From an uncultured Tateyamaria sp. (GTDB lineage: Bacteria > Pseudomonadota > Alphaproteobacteria > Rhodobacterales > Rhodobacteraceae): a stretch of DNA of 64,000 nucleotides. The notes beneath the pieces were generated by a model. The model was given only the letters and a program-made list of their open reading frames with translations. It was not told where the DNA came from and made no database searches. The DNA is taken from positions 62,001-126,000 of the forward strand of contig NZ_CANKXW010000011.1 in assembly GCF_947487805.1 (NCBI RefSeq). The letters run 5' to 3'. The translations under genes and the position numbers were made by a program. Of this stretch, positions 28,096-37,194 are shown piece after piece. Every line of letters starts with the position of its first letter. Position 1 is the first letter of the stretch.

Positions 28096-28578
28096 TCAGT
28101 CTGCGTCTGCGGTGTCCAGCCGGTATTTTAGAAATGCCGCACCATCGTAGTCGACCGTGCCGGCAGACAAGGCCCCAAGCCGGTCAAGTGCGCGCAGATT
28201 CTTGCGCGACGGCGGCAGCAGGAAGGTGACATAGGGGATCCGCGCGTCGGCCTTGGCAAAATCCATCGCCTTGCGCAGAACGCGCGCGCCCAGTCCAAAC
28301 GCGTCCGGGCGCAGAACCAGGCCGAAGTCCCACTCTTCCGCCTCTTTCTGAAATCCGCCCCAGCCGACATATGCTCCACCGGACAAAAAGGCCCAGTGAC
28401 CCAGCCCATCGCGGGCCCAGCATGCCTCTTTTGCGGTGACAAAAGCCTTGGCTGTCCCCACGTCCCACGCACCGGTCAACAGTGGCATATGCTCTGCAAC
28501 GCGCGGATCGGACATGTGCTGGGCGATCTCGACCGGGTCGACCTCTGTCAACCGGGTAAACATAATGTCCGGCGTCAT
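28096..28578 (-). CDS. GNAT family N-acetyltransferase
   Basis: A 160-residue GNAT-fold acetyltransferase-like protein (RimJ/RimL type). The acetyl-CoA loop corresponds to GLVLRPDAFGLGARVLRKAMDFA, followed by the AFL-like stretch VTFLLPPSRKNLRALDRLG. The substrate is unknown. ATG at 28578 with CAGGAG upstream is preferred over longer frames that would run into gap. It is convergent with coaD, 10 bp apart. Confidence 0.82.
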   Translation of the reverse strand: MTPDIMFTRLTEVDPVEIAQHMSDPRVAEHMPLLTGAWDVGTAKAFVTAKEACWARDGLGHWAFLSGGAYVGWGGFQKEAEEWDFGLVLRPDAFGLGARVLRKAMDFAKADARIPYVTFLLPPSRKNLRALDRLGALSAGTVDYDGAAFLKYRLDTADAD

Positions 28579-28645
28579 GTCGTCTCCTGTTCTGCCTGCG
28601 ACATATATGGGCGCGCGACGGGCAAGACCCAAGAGAGGCCGACCG

Positions 28646-28670
28646 AAAAAGGGCGCCCAAGTGGCGCCCT
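28646..28670 (-). terminator. Rho-independent terminator of the first gap gene
   Basis: Read leftward, a perfect 8-bp stem (AGGGCGCC/GGCGCCCT, 5-nt loop) followed by TTTT, 24 bp past the gap stop codon. Confidence 0.85.
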
Positions 28671-28693
28671 GATCAAACAAATTCGTTCTGCGG

Positions 28694-29698
<1,005 letters not shown>

Positions 29699-29764
29699 GG
29701 TGGTCTCTCCCACATTGTGTGTCAGATAGCTGTCCGAGGCCACGCGCGTCTTACCGCCCGTCGC

Positions 29765-29778
29765 CGTTACCGCTAACA
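29765..29778. promoter_or_regulatory. GTTAnCGnTAAC operator-like motif at the first gap gene
   Basis: Read on the minus strand, TGTTAGCGGTAACG: palindromic positions GTTA-CG-TAAC all match, with the central CG typical of LacI-family operators. Similar sites occur upstream of the second gap gene. Confidence 0.55.
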
Positions 29779-29830
29779 AAGCCATGCGCGCCGATTTGTC
29801 AACCGGGCAGGCGGGCCAGCCGGTGCGACT

Positions 29831-29974
29831 TTATCGCCAGAAGGCGATCCATTCGAGGAATTCTGCGAACTTCTTGCCCAGGAACACAAGGTGTTCAGAC
29901 CCATAGAGCATGACATCCACGGTGATCGCGCCGACAATCAGCAGGCCAAGGACGAGGGCATTGAAATTTGTCAT
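29831..29974 (-). CDS. Small membrane protein between the two gap genes
   Basis: A 47-residue protein: MTNFNALVLGLL followed by one membrane segment (about 5-24) and an amphipathic, aromatic C-terminus (FLGKKFAEFLEWIAFWR). Tiny proteins of this shape are conserved in related bacteria, from memory, but have no known function. The ATG at 29974 lacks a strong ribosome binding site. It lies after the terminator of the second gap gene, so it needs its own promoter or read-through. Confidence 0.65.
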   Translation of the reverse strand: MTNFNALVLGLLIVGAITVDVMLYGSEHLVFLGKKFAEFLEWIAFWR

Positions 29975-29996
29975 GGCGGAACACGGCCTGAACAGC

Positions 29997-30029
29997 AAAA
30001 AGGGCAGGGCCGTTGTGACAGCCCTGCCC
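29997..30029 (-). terminator. Rho-independent terminator of the second gap gene
   Basis: Read leftward, a perfect 9-bp stem (GGGCAGGGC/GCCCTGCCC, 10-nt loop) followed by five T residues, 25 bp past the stop codon of the second gap gene. Confidence 0.88.
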
Positions 30030-30054
30030 AAACCTTGCAAGCGCGGCGAAAGGA

Positions 30055-31056
30055 TCAGCCGAGCCGACCCATCGCAACGGCCACGTCCGCCATGCGCGCC
30101 GAAAACGCCCATTCATTGTCGTACCACGCCAGCACCCGCACCAGCCGGTTGCCGACAACCTTGGTCTGATCGGGGGCAAAGATCGACGAATGTTCGGTGT
30201 GGTTGAAATCGATGCTGACCTTCTGTTCGTCATCATAGGCCAGGACCCGGCCAATCGGGCCCTGCACGGCCTGTGCCACGGCGGCGTTGACCTCTTCCTT
30301 GGTGACATCGCGGCCCGCCTCGAATGTCAGGTCGACGGCGGACACGTTGGGCGTGGGCACGCGCATCGCGGTGCCGTCCAGCTTGCCCGCCAGGTTGGGC
30401 AAGACCTCTCCGAGCGCCTTGGCGGCCCCGGTGGACGTGGGGATCATCGCCATGGCCGCCGACCGCGCGCGATAGAGATCGTCGTGGCGGCGGTCCAGCG
30501 TGGGCTGGTCGCCGGTATAGCTGTGGATCGTGGTCATCACGCCGCGTTCGATGCCGATCGCCTCGTCCAGCACCTTGGCCAGCGGGGCCAGACAGTTGGT
30601 CGTACACGACCCGTTCGAGATCATTCGGTCATTGGCCGCCAGCAGGTCATCGTTCACGCCGAACACAACCGTCTTGTCCACATTCTTGCCCGGTGCCGAC
30701 AGCAGCACCTTCTTCGCGCCGCGCTCGAAATGCACCTTGGCCTTTTCGCCGTCGTTGAACTTGCCCGTGCATTCCAGCACCACGTCCACGCCATCCCAGT
30801 CCAGCGCGTTCATGTCATAGGTCGACATCATCCGGATCGGCCCGCGGCCCAGGTCCATCGTGTTGTTGGACACGGTGATCTCGTGCGGGAAACGGCCATG
30901 AATGCTGTCGTATTTCATCAGATGCGCCGCGGTTTCCAGCGGGCCCGTGGCGTTCACCGCCACCACGTCGATGTCATTGCGCATCGATGTCGCGATGTGG
31001 TTCAGCGTGCAACGTCCGATGCGCCCAAACCCATTGATGCCAACTTTGATTGTCAT
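30055..31056 (-). CDS. Second glyceraldehyde-3-phosphate dehydrogenase, likely NADP-tolerant
   Basis: A 333-residue GAPDH paralogue with NGFGRIGR, catalytic Cys151 in SNGSCTTNCLAP and AWYDNEWAFSARM. At the position of the NAD-selective Asp the sequence is VVAVNATGP (Ala36), a change known in this family to allow or favour NADP. It may therefore work in the gluconeogenic direction, or on another phospho-aldehyde such as erythrose 4-phosphate; this is inference. The two copies differ throughout and are not a recent duplication. Three GTTA/TAAC-type sites lie in the 204-bp region upstream. Confidence 0.93.
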   Translation of the reverse strand: MTIKVGINGFGRIGRCTLNHIATSMRNDIDVVAVNATGPLETAAHLMKYDSIHGRFPHEITVSNNTMDLGRGPIRMMSTYDMNALDWDGVDVVLECTGKFNDGEKAKVHFERGAKKVLLSAPGKNVDKTVVFGVNDDLLAANDRMISNGSCTTNCLAPLAKVLDEAIGIERGVMTTIHSYTGDQPTLDRRHDDLYRARSAAMAMIPTSTGAAKALGEVLPNLAGKLDGTAMRVPTPNVSAVDLTFEAGRDVTKEEVNAAVAQAVQGPIGRVLAYDDEQKVSIDFNHTEHSSIFAPDQTKVVGNRLVRVLAWYDNEWAFSARMADVAVAMGRLG

Positions 31057-31151
31057 GATGATGGTCCTTCCGCAACGGCAGCCTATGTGTCAGGGGCGTG
31101 ATAGCTGCCGCACCGCGGCATGAGAACCCTTAAAGGCGCGGAAAAACAAAG

Positions 31152-31165
31152 TGTTAGCGATAAAC
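31152..31165. promoter_or_regulatory. GTTAnCGnTAA-type motif upstream of the second gap gene, site 1
   Basis: TGTTAGCGATAAAC: matches GTTAnCGnTAAC except one base. Lies 96 bp before the gap start and 96 bp before the divergent DUF808 gene, so it could serve either. Confidence 0.5.
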
Positions 31166-31182
31166 GTGGCAATCGGTATACA

Positions 31183-31194
31183 GTTGGCGCTAAC
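31183..31194. promoter_or_regulatory. GTTAnCGnTAAC-type motif upstream of the second gap gene, site 2
   Basis: GTTGGCGCTAAC: one mismatch to GTTAnCGnTAAC. A further half-site GCGCTAAC lies at 31223-31230. Confidence 0.45.
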
Positions 31195-31260
31195 AGTATG
31201 CGGAACCTTTTGATGGTGTTATGCGCTAACGTACATGGACAGGGTTAAGGAGCCGGCGAG

Positions 31261-32229
31261 ATGAGCGGACTTTTGGCATTGCTGGACGACGTGGCGGGAA
31301 TCGCCAAGGTCGCCGCGGCATCGGTGGATGATGTGATCGGACAGGCGGCCAAGGCCGGGGCCAAGGCGGCCGGGGCGGTCATCGATGACGCCGCTGTGAC
31401 GCCGAAATATGTCCAAGGGTTCTCCGCCGACCGCGAATTGCCGATCATCTGGCGCATCGCCAAGGGCTCGTTCAAGAACAAGCTCGTGTTCCTGTTGCCC
31501 GTGGGGCTGGCCCTGTCGGCCTTTGCGCCCTGGGCCATTCCGCCGCTTTTGATGCTGGGCGGGGCGTACCTGTGTTTCGAAGGGGCCGAAAAGGTCGCCC
31601 ATGCGCTGGGTTGGGGCCACGGTCACGAGGATTACGAGGGCAAGGCCGACGTGGTCGAAGATCCCGCCCATCTCGAGGAGCAAAAGGCCCGCGGCGCCAT
31701 CAAGACCGACTTTATCCTGTCAGCCGAGATCATGACAATCGCCCTGTCCAACATCCCCGAAAGCAATTTCTGGATGGAGGCGGCGACGCTTGCGGCTGTC
31801 GCAATCATGATCACCATCGCGGTCTACGGATCGGTCGCGCTGATCGTCAAGGCGGATGATGCGGGCCTTGCCATGGCCGCACGCGGGCGTCTGGGTCTGA
31901 CACGGGCGCTGGGGCGTGGCATCGTCAAGGTCATGCCGGGCTTCATGAAGGCGCTGATGGTCATCGGCACCGCCGCCATGCTCTGGGTTGGTGGCGAGAT
32001 CATCGTGCACGGTCTGGCGCAAATGGGCGTGCACGGCCCCGAGGACCTGATCTATGGCGCAGCCTCTGGCATCAGCGGCGCGTTTGGCGAGGCCGCAGGC
32101 TTTGTGAAGTGGCTGGTCAAGGCGACGCTCAACGGACTTCTGGGGCTTGCCATCGGCACCGCGCTGATCCCAGTGGGCGAAAAGGTGATCACGCCCATCT
32201 GGCGCGCCTTTGCCCCCAAGGCTGCATAA
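31261..32229 (+). CDS. DUF808 (YedI-like) inner membrane protein
   Basis: A 322-residue membrane protein of the DUF808 family. Signatures: the N-terminal GLLALLDDVAGIAKVAAASVDD, the DRELPIIWRIAKGSFKNKL segment, and FEGAEKVAHALGWGH. Several membrane segments are predicted (about 78-105, 165-190, 220-245, 285-305). Molecular function is unknown. The start follows AAGGAGCCGGCGAG. It diverges from the second gap gene and converges with a prolyl-tRNA editing-like gene 4 bp away. Confidence 0.9.
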   Translation: MSGLLALLDDVAGIAKVAAASVDDVIGQAAKAGAKAAGAVIDDAAVTPKYVQGFSADRELPIIWRIAKGSFKNKLVFLLPVGLALSAFAPWAIPPLLMLGGAYLCFEGAEKVAHALGWGHGHEDYEGKADVVEDPAHLEEQKARGAIKTDFILSAEIMTIALSNIPESNFWMEAATLAAVAIMITIAVYGSVALIVKADDAGLAMAARGRLGLTRALGRGIVKVMPGFMKALMVIGTAAMLWVGGEIIVHGLAQMGVHGPEDLIYGAASGISGAFGEAAGFVKWLVKATLNGLLGLAIGTALIPVGEKVITPIWRAFAPKAA

Positions 32230-32233
32230 ATCG

Positions 32234-32779
32234 CTAAAGTGTCACCCAGGTGGGTGACACGCCGACCTTTTCGAAAAACGTCTCCAGCCCCGCGACGGTC
32301 ATGCCCAGCGTGCGGTCATTGACCAGCGGGTGGGGGTAGATCTGTGTGCACTCGCGCAGGCCTGCGTCAATGAACAACTGCACGCCCGTCTTGGCGCCGG
32401 TGATCATCGCCAGCGGCGTGACCGCGCCGGGGCGCACGCCCAGATGCTCCATCAACCGATCCGCCGACCCGAACGACAACCGCCCCGTGCCCAGCATCTG
32501 ATGCAGCGCCTTGAGGTCGATCTTGCGGTCCTGCTCGGCCACGACCAGCAGATTGCGTTTCTTATTGTCGCGCAGATAGAGGTTCTTGATATGCCCGCCG
32601 CCCGCGTCAGACGGCAGGAACATGTCCTGCACTTTCTTTGAATCCTCGACCGTGCGCAGCGGCACGTGGTCATGGCGCGTGAACGCAATGCCCCACGCCT
32701 CCAACTGCCGCATCAGCGCATCGGATGACACCGGCAGGCTGTCCTGAAACTTTGACGATGCGTCGGGGGTGTCGGTCAT
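32234..32779 (-). CDS. YbaK/ProX-type aminoacyl-tRNA editing protein
   Basis: A 181-residue YbaK/PrdX-fold protein, a free-standing relative of the prolyl-tRNA synthetase editing domain that hydrolyses mischarged tRNA(Pro). Seen: GGGHIKNLYLRDNKKRNLLVVA (the conserved Lys of the deacylase site lies here), LGVRPGAVTPLAMI and VNDRTLGMTV. Which mischarged amino acid it removes cannot be told. The last codons contain a perfect 10-bp palindrome (32239-32260) shared with the convergent DUF808 3' end. Transketolase lies 54 bp upstream on the same strand. Confidence 0.88.
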   Translation of the reverse strand: MTDTPDASSKFQDSLPVSSDALMRQLEAWGIAFTRHDHVPLRTVEDSKKVQDMFLPSDAGGGHIKNLYLRDNKKRNLLVVAEQDRKIDLKALHQMLGTGRLSFGSADRLMEHLGVRPGAVTPLAMITGAKTGVQLFIDAGLRECTQIYPHPLVNDRTLGMTVAGLETFFEKVGVSPTWVTL

Positions 32780-32800
32780 GTCACCTGTCTCAATGGGGCA

Positions 32801-32821
32801 GGCCCCCGCAAGGCGGAGGCC
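32801..32821 (-). terminator. Hairpin after transketolase
   Basis: A 9-bp stem (GGCCTCCGC/GCGGGGGCC with one G-U, 3-nt loop) 13 bp after the stop codon. There is no T tract, so read-through into the downstream gene is possible. Confidence 0.4.
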
Positions 32822-32833
32822 CCATATGCGCCG

Positions 32834-34849
32834 TCAGAGCAGCGCCTTGGCCTTCTCGACCACGGCCGCGGCAGTGATGCCGAATTTCTCGAACAGGGTG
32901 CCGGCCGGGGCGGAGGCGCCGAAATCGTCCATGCCGACGAAATCGGCCTTGTTCGCCTTGCCACGCTCGCCCAGCAACCACTGGTCCCAACCTTGGCGCA
33001 CGGCGGCCTCGATGCCGATGCGCACCGGGCCCGCGGGCAGTACCTTGCGGCGATAGGCTTCGTCCTGCTGGGCAAAGAGCTCCATGCACGGCATCGACAC
33101 CACCCGGCAGCCGATCCCGGCCTCTTCCAGCGTGGCCCGCGCCTCAAGGGCGATGGAGACTTCGGACCCGGTCGCGATCAGGATCACCTGACGTTTGCCC
33201 GTGGCCTCGGCCAGCACATAGGCGCCCTGCGCGCTCAGGTTCTTGAGCTTGTGTTCAGTCCGCACCGTGGGCAGGCCCTGACGGGTCAGCGACAGGACCG
33301 CAGGCGTGTCCTTGGACGACAGCGCCAATTCCCAGGCCTCTGCGGTTTCCACCGCGTCGGCGGGGCGGAACACGTGGGTGTTCGGTGTCGCGCGGCTGAT
33401 CGCCAGATGCTCCACCGGCTGGTGGGTCGGGCCGTCTTCGCCCAGGCCGATGCTGTCATGGGTCATGACGAACACTGTGGGGATCTTCATCAGTGCCGCC
33501 AGCCGCATCGCCGGGCGGGCATAGTCGGTGAAGCACATGAACGTGCCGCCATAGGGGCGCAGGCCCCCGTGCAGCGCCATGCCGTTCATCGCCGCGGCCA
33601 TGCCGTGTTCGCGCACGCCCCAATACACATAGCGCCCGCCGCGATTGTCGGTGTCGAACACGCCCAGATCGGATGTCTTGGTGTTGTTCGATCCGGTCAG
33701 GTCCGCCGACCCGCCCACGGTTTCGCGCATCACGGGGTTCAGCACTTCCAGCGTCTTTTCGGACGCCGCACGCGTGGCCAGCTTGGGCGCGGCCTCGCTC
33801 ATCTGTTTCTTGAACGCCTTGACGGTGGCCGACAGTTTCTTGGGCACGTCCCGCGCGATCACGCGGTTGAATTCGTTCTGCTTGTTCGACGACAATCCGG
33901 CAAAGCGCGCCTCCCATTCGGTGCGGGCCTCCGCGCCACGGGCGCCGATAGCCTCCCATGCGGATTTGATGTCGGCGGGCACGTCGAACGGGCCGGTGGT
34001 CCAGCCATAGGCGGCCTTGGCCGCGGCCATCTGATCCGCATCGGTCAGCGCGCCGTGGCCTTTGGACGTGTCCTGTGCGGCGTGACCCAGCGCGATATGG
34101 GTCTTGCAGGCGATCATGGTGGGCTTTTTCTGGGTCTTGGCCTTGGCGATGGCCGCGTCGATGGCCTCGGGATCATGGCCGTCGATTTCGATCACGGCCC
34201 AGCCTGCGGATTTAAAGCGCTGCGGCTGGTCGGTCGTGTCGGCCAGCGTGACGGGGCCGTCGATTGTGATGTTGTTGTTGTCCCAGAACACGATCAGTTT
34301 CGACAGCTGGTGGCGGCCCGCCAGCGTGATCGCTTCTTGGCTGACACCCTCCATCAGGCAGCCGTCACCCGCGATGACGTAAGTAAAGTGATCGACAACC
34401 TTGCGCCCGTACTGCGCGCGCAGGATTTCTTCGGCCATGGCAAATCCTACCGAGTTGGCGATGCCCTGACCCAAGGGGCCGGTCGTCGTCTCGATGCCCG
34501 TGGCGTGGCCGTATTCCGGATGACCCGCCGTGATTGCCCCCCACTGGCGGAAATCCTTGATCTGCTGGAGCGTCATGTCTTCGTAGCCCGTCAGGTGCAG
34601 CAGCGAATAGAGCAGCATGGAGCCATGCCCTGCCGACAGGATGAACCGGTCGCGGTCGGGCCAGTTGGGGGCGGAGGCGTCGAATTTCAGGTGCTTTTCG
34701 AACAGGACGGTGGCCACGTCGGCCATGCCCATCGGCATGCCGGAATGGCCCGAATTGGCGGCGGCGACGGCATCCAGCGTCAGCGCGCGGATGGCAGTGG
34801 CTTTGGACCAGTGGTCCGGATGGGCGGTGCGAAGTGCTGTCAGATCCAC
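32834..34849 (-). CDS. tkt: Transketolase
   Basis: A 671-residue thiamine-diphosphate enzyme of the pentose phosphate pathway. Seen: [11 protein letters not shown] at the N-terminus, the ThDP motif [13 protein letters not shown], and the catalytic-domain [14 protein letters not shown]. The GTG at 34849 is taken as start: AAAGGA lies 8 bases upstream and the length is normal. A longer frame from 34924 would add 25 hydrophobic residues not expected in a cytosolic enzyme. No other Calvin-cycle gene is near, so a general pentose phosphate role is likely. Confidence 0.96.
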   Translation of the reverse strand: MDLTALRTAHPDHWSKATAIRALTLDAVAAANSGHSGMPMGMADVATVLFEKHLKFDASAPNWPDRDRFILSAGHGSMLLYSLLHLTGYEDMTLQQIKDFRQWGAITAGHPEYGHATGIETTTGPLGQGIANSVGFAMAEEILRAQYGRKVVDHFTYVIAGDGCLMEGVSQEAITLAGRHQLSKLIVFWDNNNITIDGPVTLADTTDQPQRFKSAGWAVIEIDGHDPEAIDAAIAKAKTQKKPTMIACKTHIALGHAAQDTSKGHGALTDADQMAAAKAAYGWTTGPFDVPADIKSAWEAIGARGAEARTEWEARFAGLSSNKQNEFNRVIARDVPKKLSATVKAFKKQMSEAAPKLATRAASEKTLEVLNPVMRETVGGSADLTGSNNTKTSDLGVFDTDNRGGRYVYWGVREHGMAAAMNGMALHGGLRPYGGTFMCFTDYARPAMRLAALMKIPTVFVMTHDSIGLGEDGPTHQPVEHLAISRATPNTHVFRPADAVETAEAWELALSSKDTPAVLSLTRQGLPTVRTEHKLKNLSAQGAYVLAEATGKRQVILIATGSEVSIALEARATLEEAGIGCRVVSMPCMELFAQQDEAYRRKVLPAGPVRIGIEAAVRQGWDQWLLGERGKANKADFVGMDDFGASAPAGTLFEKFGITAAAVVEKAKALL

Positions 34850-35122
34850 GGCGTGACGTCCTTTGGGCAATATGCGTTTGAGGCTGAATAACAGCCAAAC
34901 CCCAAAGATCAAGGCGATCTGCACCGTTGCCGGGCGCAGGGGCCCGGCGGCACATCAACGCCGCCCCGCAAGTGGTTGATCACAAAGGGGGGGCGCATTT
35001 GCGCCGGGCATTGGCTAGACTGCAATGCAACCGGCCCACGAAACGATTCGCGCGGGCGGGGTCGAAAACAGGACAAGGTGCGGGCCCATGCGCCCGACAA
35101 ACAGAATGGAACAGGCACCAAG

Positions 35123-35611
35123 ATGAGCGAGATTGACACCCTGCAACAGCGGCTCACCGCGGCCATGGACCGGATCTCCACCGGTCTGGGCGCGGTTGGA
35201 TCCACCAGCAACGCGGATGCTGACGCGTTGCAGGCGGCGCTGGAGGACGAAAAGCTGGCCAATGCGCAATTGCAGGAACGCGTGCGCAAACTGTCGGATC
35301 AGCAGGCCGGTGCCGCCGCAGCGGCCGAGGCGGCCGCATCCCAGGCGCAGGCGCGCGTGGCGGAGCTGGATCTTGAACTGCAACGGCTGCGCAAGTCCAA
35401 CGACCAACTGCGCGAGTCGAACATGGCCCTGCGCGCCGCCAACGAAGAAGGGGTGGGCGAGCCGCACCTGATCAACAAGGCGATGATGGCCGAGCTGGAA
35501 GCACTGCGCGCGACGCGGGCAGCAGACGTGGCCGAGGCCAGCAGCATCATCGGCGCGCTGACGCCGCTGCTGGACCAGCTGGAGATGCCCGACGAAGAGG
35601 AGGATGCCTGA
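35123..35611 (+). CDS. Coiled-coil protein translationally coupled to zapA
   Basis: A 162-residue, highly charged protein predicted to be almost all coiled coil (about 28-120), with Ala/Glu/Gln/Arg-rich heptads, ending in an acidic tail (MPDEEEDA). No family name is recognised. Its TGA overlaps the zapA ATG by one base (TGATG), a strong coupling signal. Position next to zapA suggests a cell-division role, perhaps a partner of ZapA or FtsZ, but there is no direct evidence. It is 273 bp from the divergent transketolase. Confidence 0.82.
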   Translation: MSEIDTLQQRLTAAMDRISTGLGAVGSTSNADADALQAALEDEKLANAQLQERVRKLSDQQAGAAAAAEAAASQAQARVAELDLELQRLRKSNDQLRESNMALRAANEEGVGEPHLINKAMMAELEALRATRAADVAEASSIIGALTPLLDQLEMPDEEEDA

Positions 35612-36003
35612 TGCCCGAGGTGACGATTTCCATCGGTGGACGCCAGTTCGGCGTGGCCTGCCAGGAAGGCGAGGAAAGCTATCTGCATGCCGCGGCCAAG
35701 ATGCTGGACGACGAGGCGCAGGTGCTGGCCGATCAGGCGGGCCGCATGCCCGAGGCGCGGATGCTGTTAATGGCGGGGCTGATGCTGGCCGACAAGACCG
35801 CAAGCGTCGAGGACAAGATCGCGGAGGTGCAGGCGCAACTGGCCGAACGCGAGGCGGAGCTGGAGGGGCTGCGCACCATGGGCGCGCCGGAGCCGGAGCG
35901 GATCGAGGTGCCGGTGATCCCCGATGCGGTGACGGACACGCTGGCCGAACTCGCCGCCCGCGCCGAGGCGTTGGCCGCCGATATCGAGGAAAAGACCCGC
36001 TAG
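35611..36003 (+). CDS. zapA: Cell division protein ZapA
   Basis: A 130-residue ZapA: an N-terminal globular part (TISIGGRQFGVACQEGEESYLHAAAKMLDDE) and a C-terminal coiled coil (about 60-90) with a further helix (about 108-128). ZapA bundles FtsZ filaments at midcell. The ATG overlaps the stop of the coiled-coil gene. It is followed by a bidirectional-looking terminator. Confidence 0.9.
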   Translation: MPEVTISIGGRQFGVACQEGEESYLHAAAKMLDDEAQVLADQAGRMPEARMLLMAGLMLADKTASVEDKIAEVQAQLAEREAELEGLRTMGAPEPERIEVPVIPDAVTDTLAELAARAEALAADIEEKTR

Positions 36004-36031
36004 TTCCCGCGGCCCGGCTTGATCCAAAGGA

Positions 36032-36057
36032 AAGGCGCGCCCGGTGGGGCGCGCCTT
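36032..36057. terminator. Bidirectional terminator between zapA and grxD
   Basis: A perfect 10-bp stem (AAGGCGCGCC/GGCGCGCCTT, 6-nt loop). T-rich flanks on both strands (TTGTT rightward, TTTCCTTT leftward) would serve both convergent genes. Confidence 0.7.
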
Positions 36058-36100
36058 GTTCCATTCCTGGCGCGCACGTGGTCCGTGCGCGCGGCCAGGC

Positions 36101-36463
36101 TCAGCCGTTGGCTTCCCGGATCTTGTCTGCCGCGTCCTTGTCATAGGTCACGCCGTTGTCGTCAAAGAGCGTGTCCAGCTCGCCTGACAGGGTCATTTCG
36201 GTGATGATGTCGCAGCCGCCGACAAACTCGCCCTTGACGTAAAGCTGCGGGATCGTGGGCCAGTCGGAGAAATCCTTGATGCCCTGCCGGATCTCTTCAT
36301 CGGCCAGCACGTTCACATCGGCGAAATCGACGCCCATGTAGTTCAGCACACCCGCCACCCGGCTGGAAAAGCCGCATTGCGGCATGGATTTTGTGCCTTT
36401 CATATAAAGCACCACATCGTTTGACGTGATGGTTTCAGAGATGCGGTCGTTTGCGTTGCTCAT
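36101..36463 (-). CDS. grxD: Monothiol glutaredoxin, Grx4 family
   Basis: A 120-residue CGFS-type glutaredoxin, an iron-sulfur cluster carrier. Active-site Cys30 is in PQCGFSSRV; the glutathione-binding [19 protein letters not shown] block follows. CGFS glutaredoxins pair with BolA proteins to hold a [2Fe-2S] cluster, and bolA is two genes upstream in the same operon. The start is 36463, 2 bp after the upstream unknown gene. Confidence 0.95.
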   Translation of the reverse strand: MSNANDRISETITSNDVVLYMKGTKSMPQCGFSSRVAGVLNYMGVDFADVNVLADEEIRQGIKDFSDWPTIPQLYVKGEFVGGCDIITEMTLSGELDTLFDDNGVTYDKDAADKIREANG

Positions 36464-36464
36464 G

Positions 36465-36779
36465 TCAGCTGTCTTTCTTGTTGTGCGCACGGTGGTAGCG
36501 CGCGGCATAGGTTTCGTCCTCGGGCATCGGGTCGATATGGGTGCTGGCCCCGGCCAGCCCGCTGAGGCTGCGGCTTTGCCCGGTGCGGGGCATGGTCACG
36601 CGTTCCAGCGCGTCATTCTTGCGGTTCACCCGGTCGATCAGCGCCAGATCGGTCGCTTCCATGCCGAGCGGCACGGACTGTTCCTGCCCCATGGCCCGGC
36701 GGTCCGGGCGGCGCGCGGCCAGTGGCCGGCGCGGCCCACGCCGGAACGGCGCGGACAGGATTTGCCAGAGCAGGGTCAC
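36465..36779 (-). CDS. Unknown protein between bolA and grxD
   Basis: A 104-residue basic protein starting at a GTG that overlaps the bolA stop (GTGA). The N-terminal half is rich in Arg/Pro ([19 protein letters not shown]), then a region with [21 protein letters not shown] and a C-terminus ending [19 protein letters not shown]. No membrane segment and no recognised family. Overlaps and spacing on both sides mean it is co-translated with bolA and grxD, so a link to iron-sulfur handling is possible but unproven. Confidence 0.7.
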   Translation of the reverse strand: MTLLWQILSAPFRRGPRRPLAARRPDRRAMGQEQSVPLGMEATDLALIDRVNRKNDALERVTMPRTGQSRSLSGLAGASTHIDPMPEDETYAARYHRAHNKKDS

Positions 36780-37018
36780 GCAGGCGCCTTGGTGGTCAGG
36801 GCCAGCGCGTGCAATTCGCCATGGCTGCCGTCCATCTTGCCCTTGAGCGCCTTGGTCACTGCGCGGTGCTGCTGCACCCGGTTCATGCCCGCAAAGGACG
36901 CATCGATCACCTCGGCGGAGTAGTGGTTTCCGTCTCCGGCAAGGTCCGTGATGGTGATCTGGGCATCGGGAAAGCTTTCGCGGATCAGATCCTCGATTTC
37001 CTGGGCTTGCATCGGCAT
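36776..37018 (-). CDS. bolA: BolA family protein
   Basis: An 80-residue BolA-like protein. Seen: the IRESFPDAQITITDLAGDGNHYSAEV beta-alpha unit and the conserved RVQQHRAVTKALKG helix with its invariant His. BolA proteins bind CGFS glutaredoxins through a shared [2Fe-2S] cluster; grxD lies two genes downstream. Start at 37018 after GGAG; the second ATG at 37012 is an alternative. Confidence 0.93.
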   Translation of the reverse strand: MPMQAQEIEDLIRESFPDAQITITDLAGDGNHYSAEVIDASFAGMNRVQQHRAVTKALKGKMDGSHGELHALALTTKAPA

Positions 37019-37194
37019 GGGGCGTGTCTCCGGCTGTGCTTGGCACAGATGTAGGGCGGTGCGCGGGGGCGCGCAAGCGTTTGCCGTGCACATGCGCACC
37101 TGCGCCAGCTTGGCCTTGTGTCCGGCAAGGCGCTGGCGCTAGGTTTCCGGGCGGCACGGACACGAGGCCGGTCTGGGGCAGGAGGCACAAACAC

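Noticed and set aside
34850-34924. Longer transketolase start with a hydrophobic N-terminus
   Set aside because: Would give a signal-like leader on a cytosolic enzyme; GTG at 34849 has AAAGGA and the right length.
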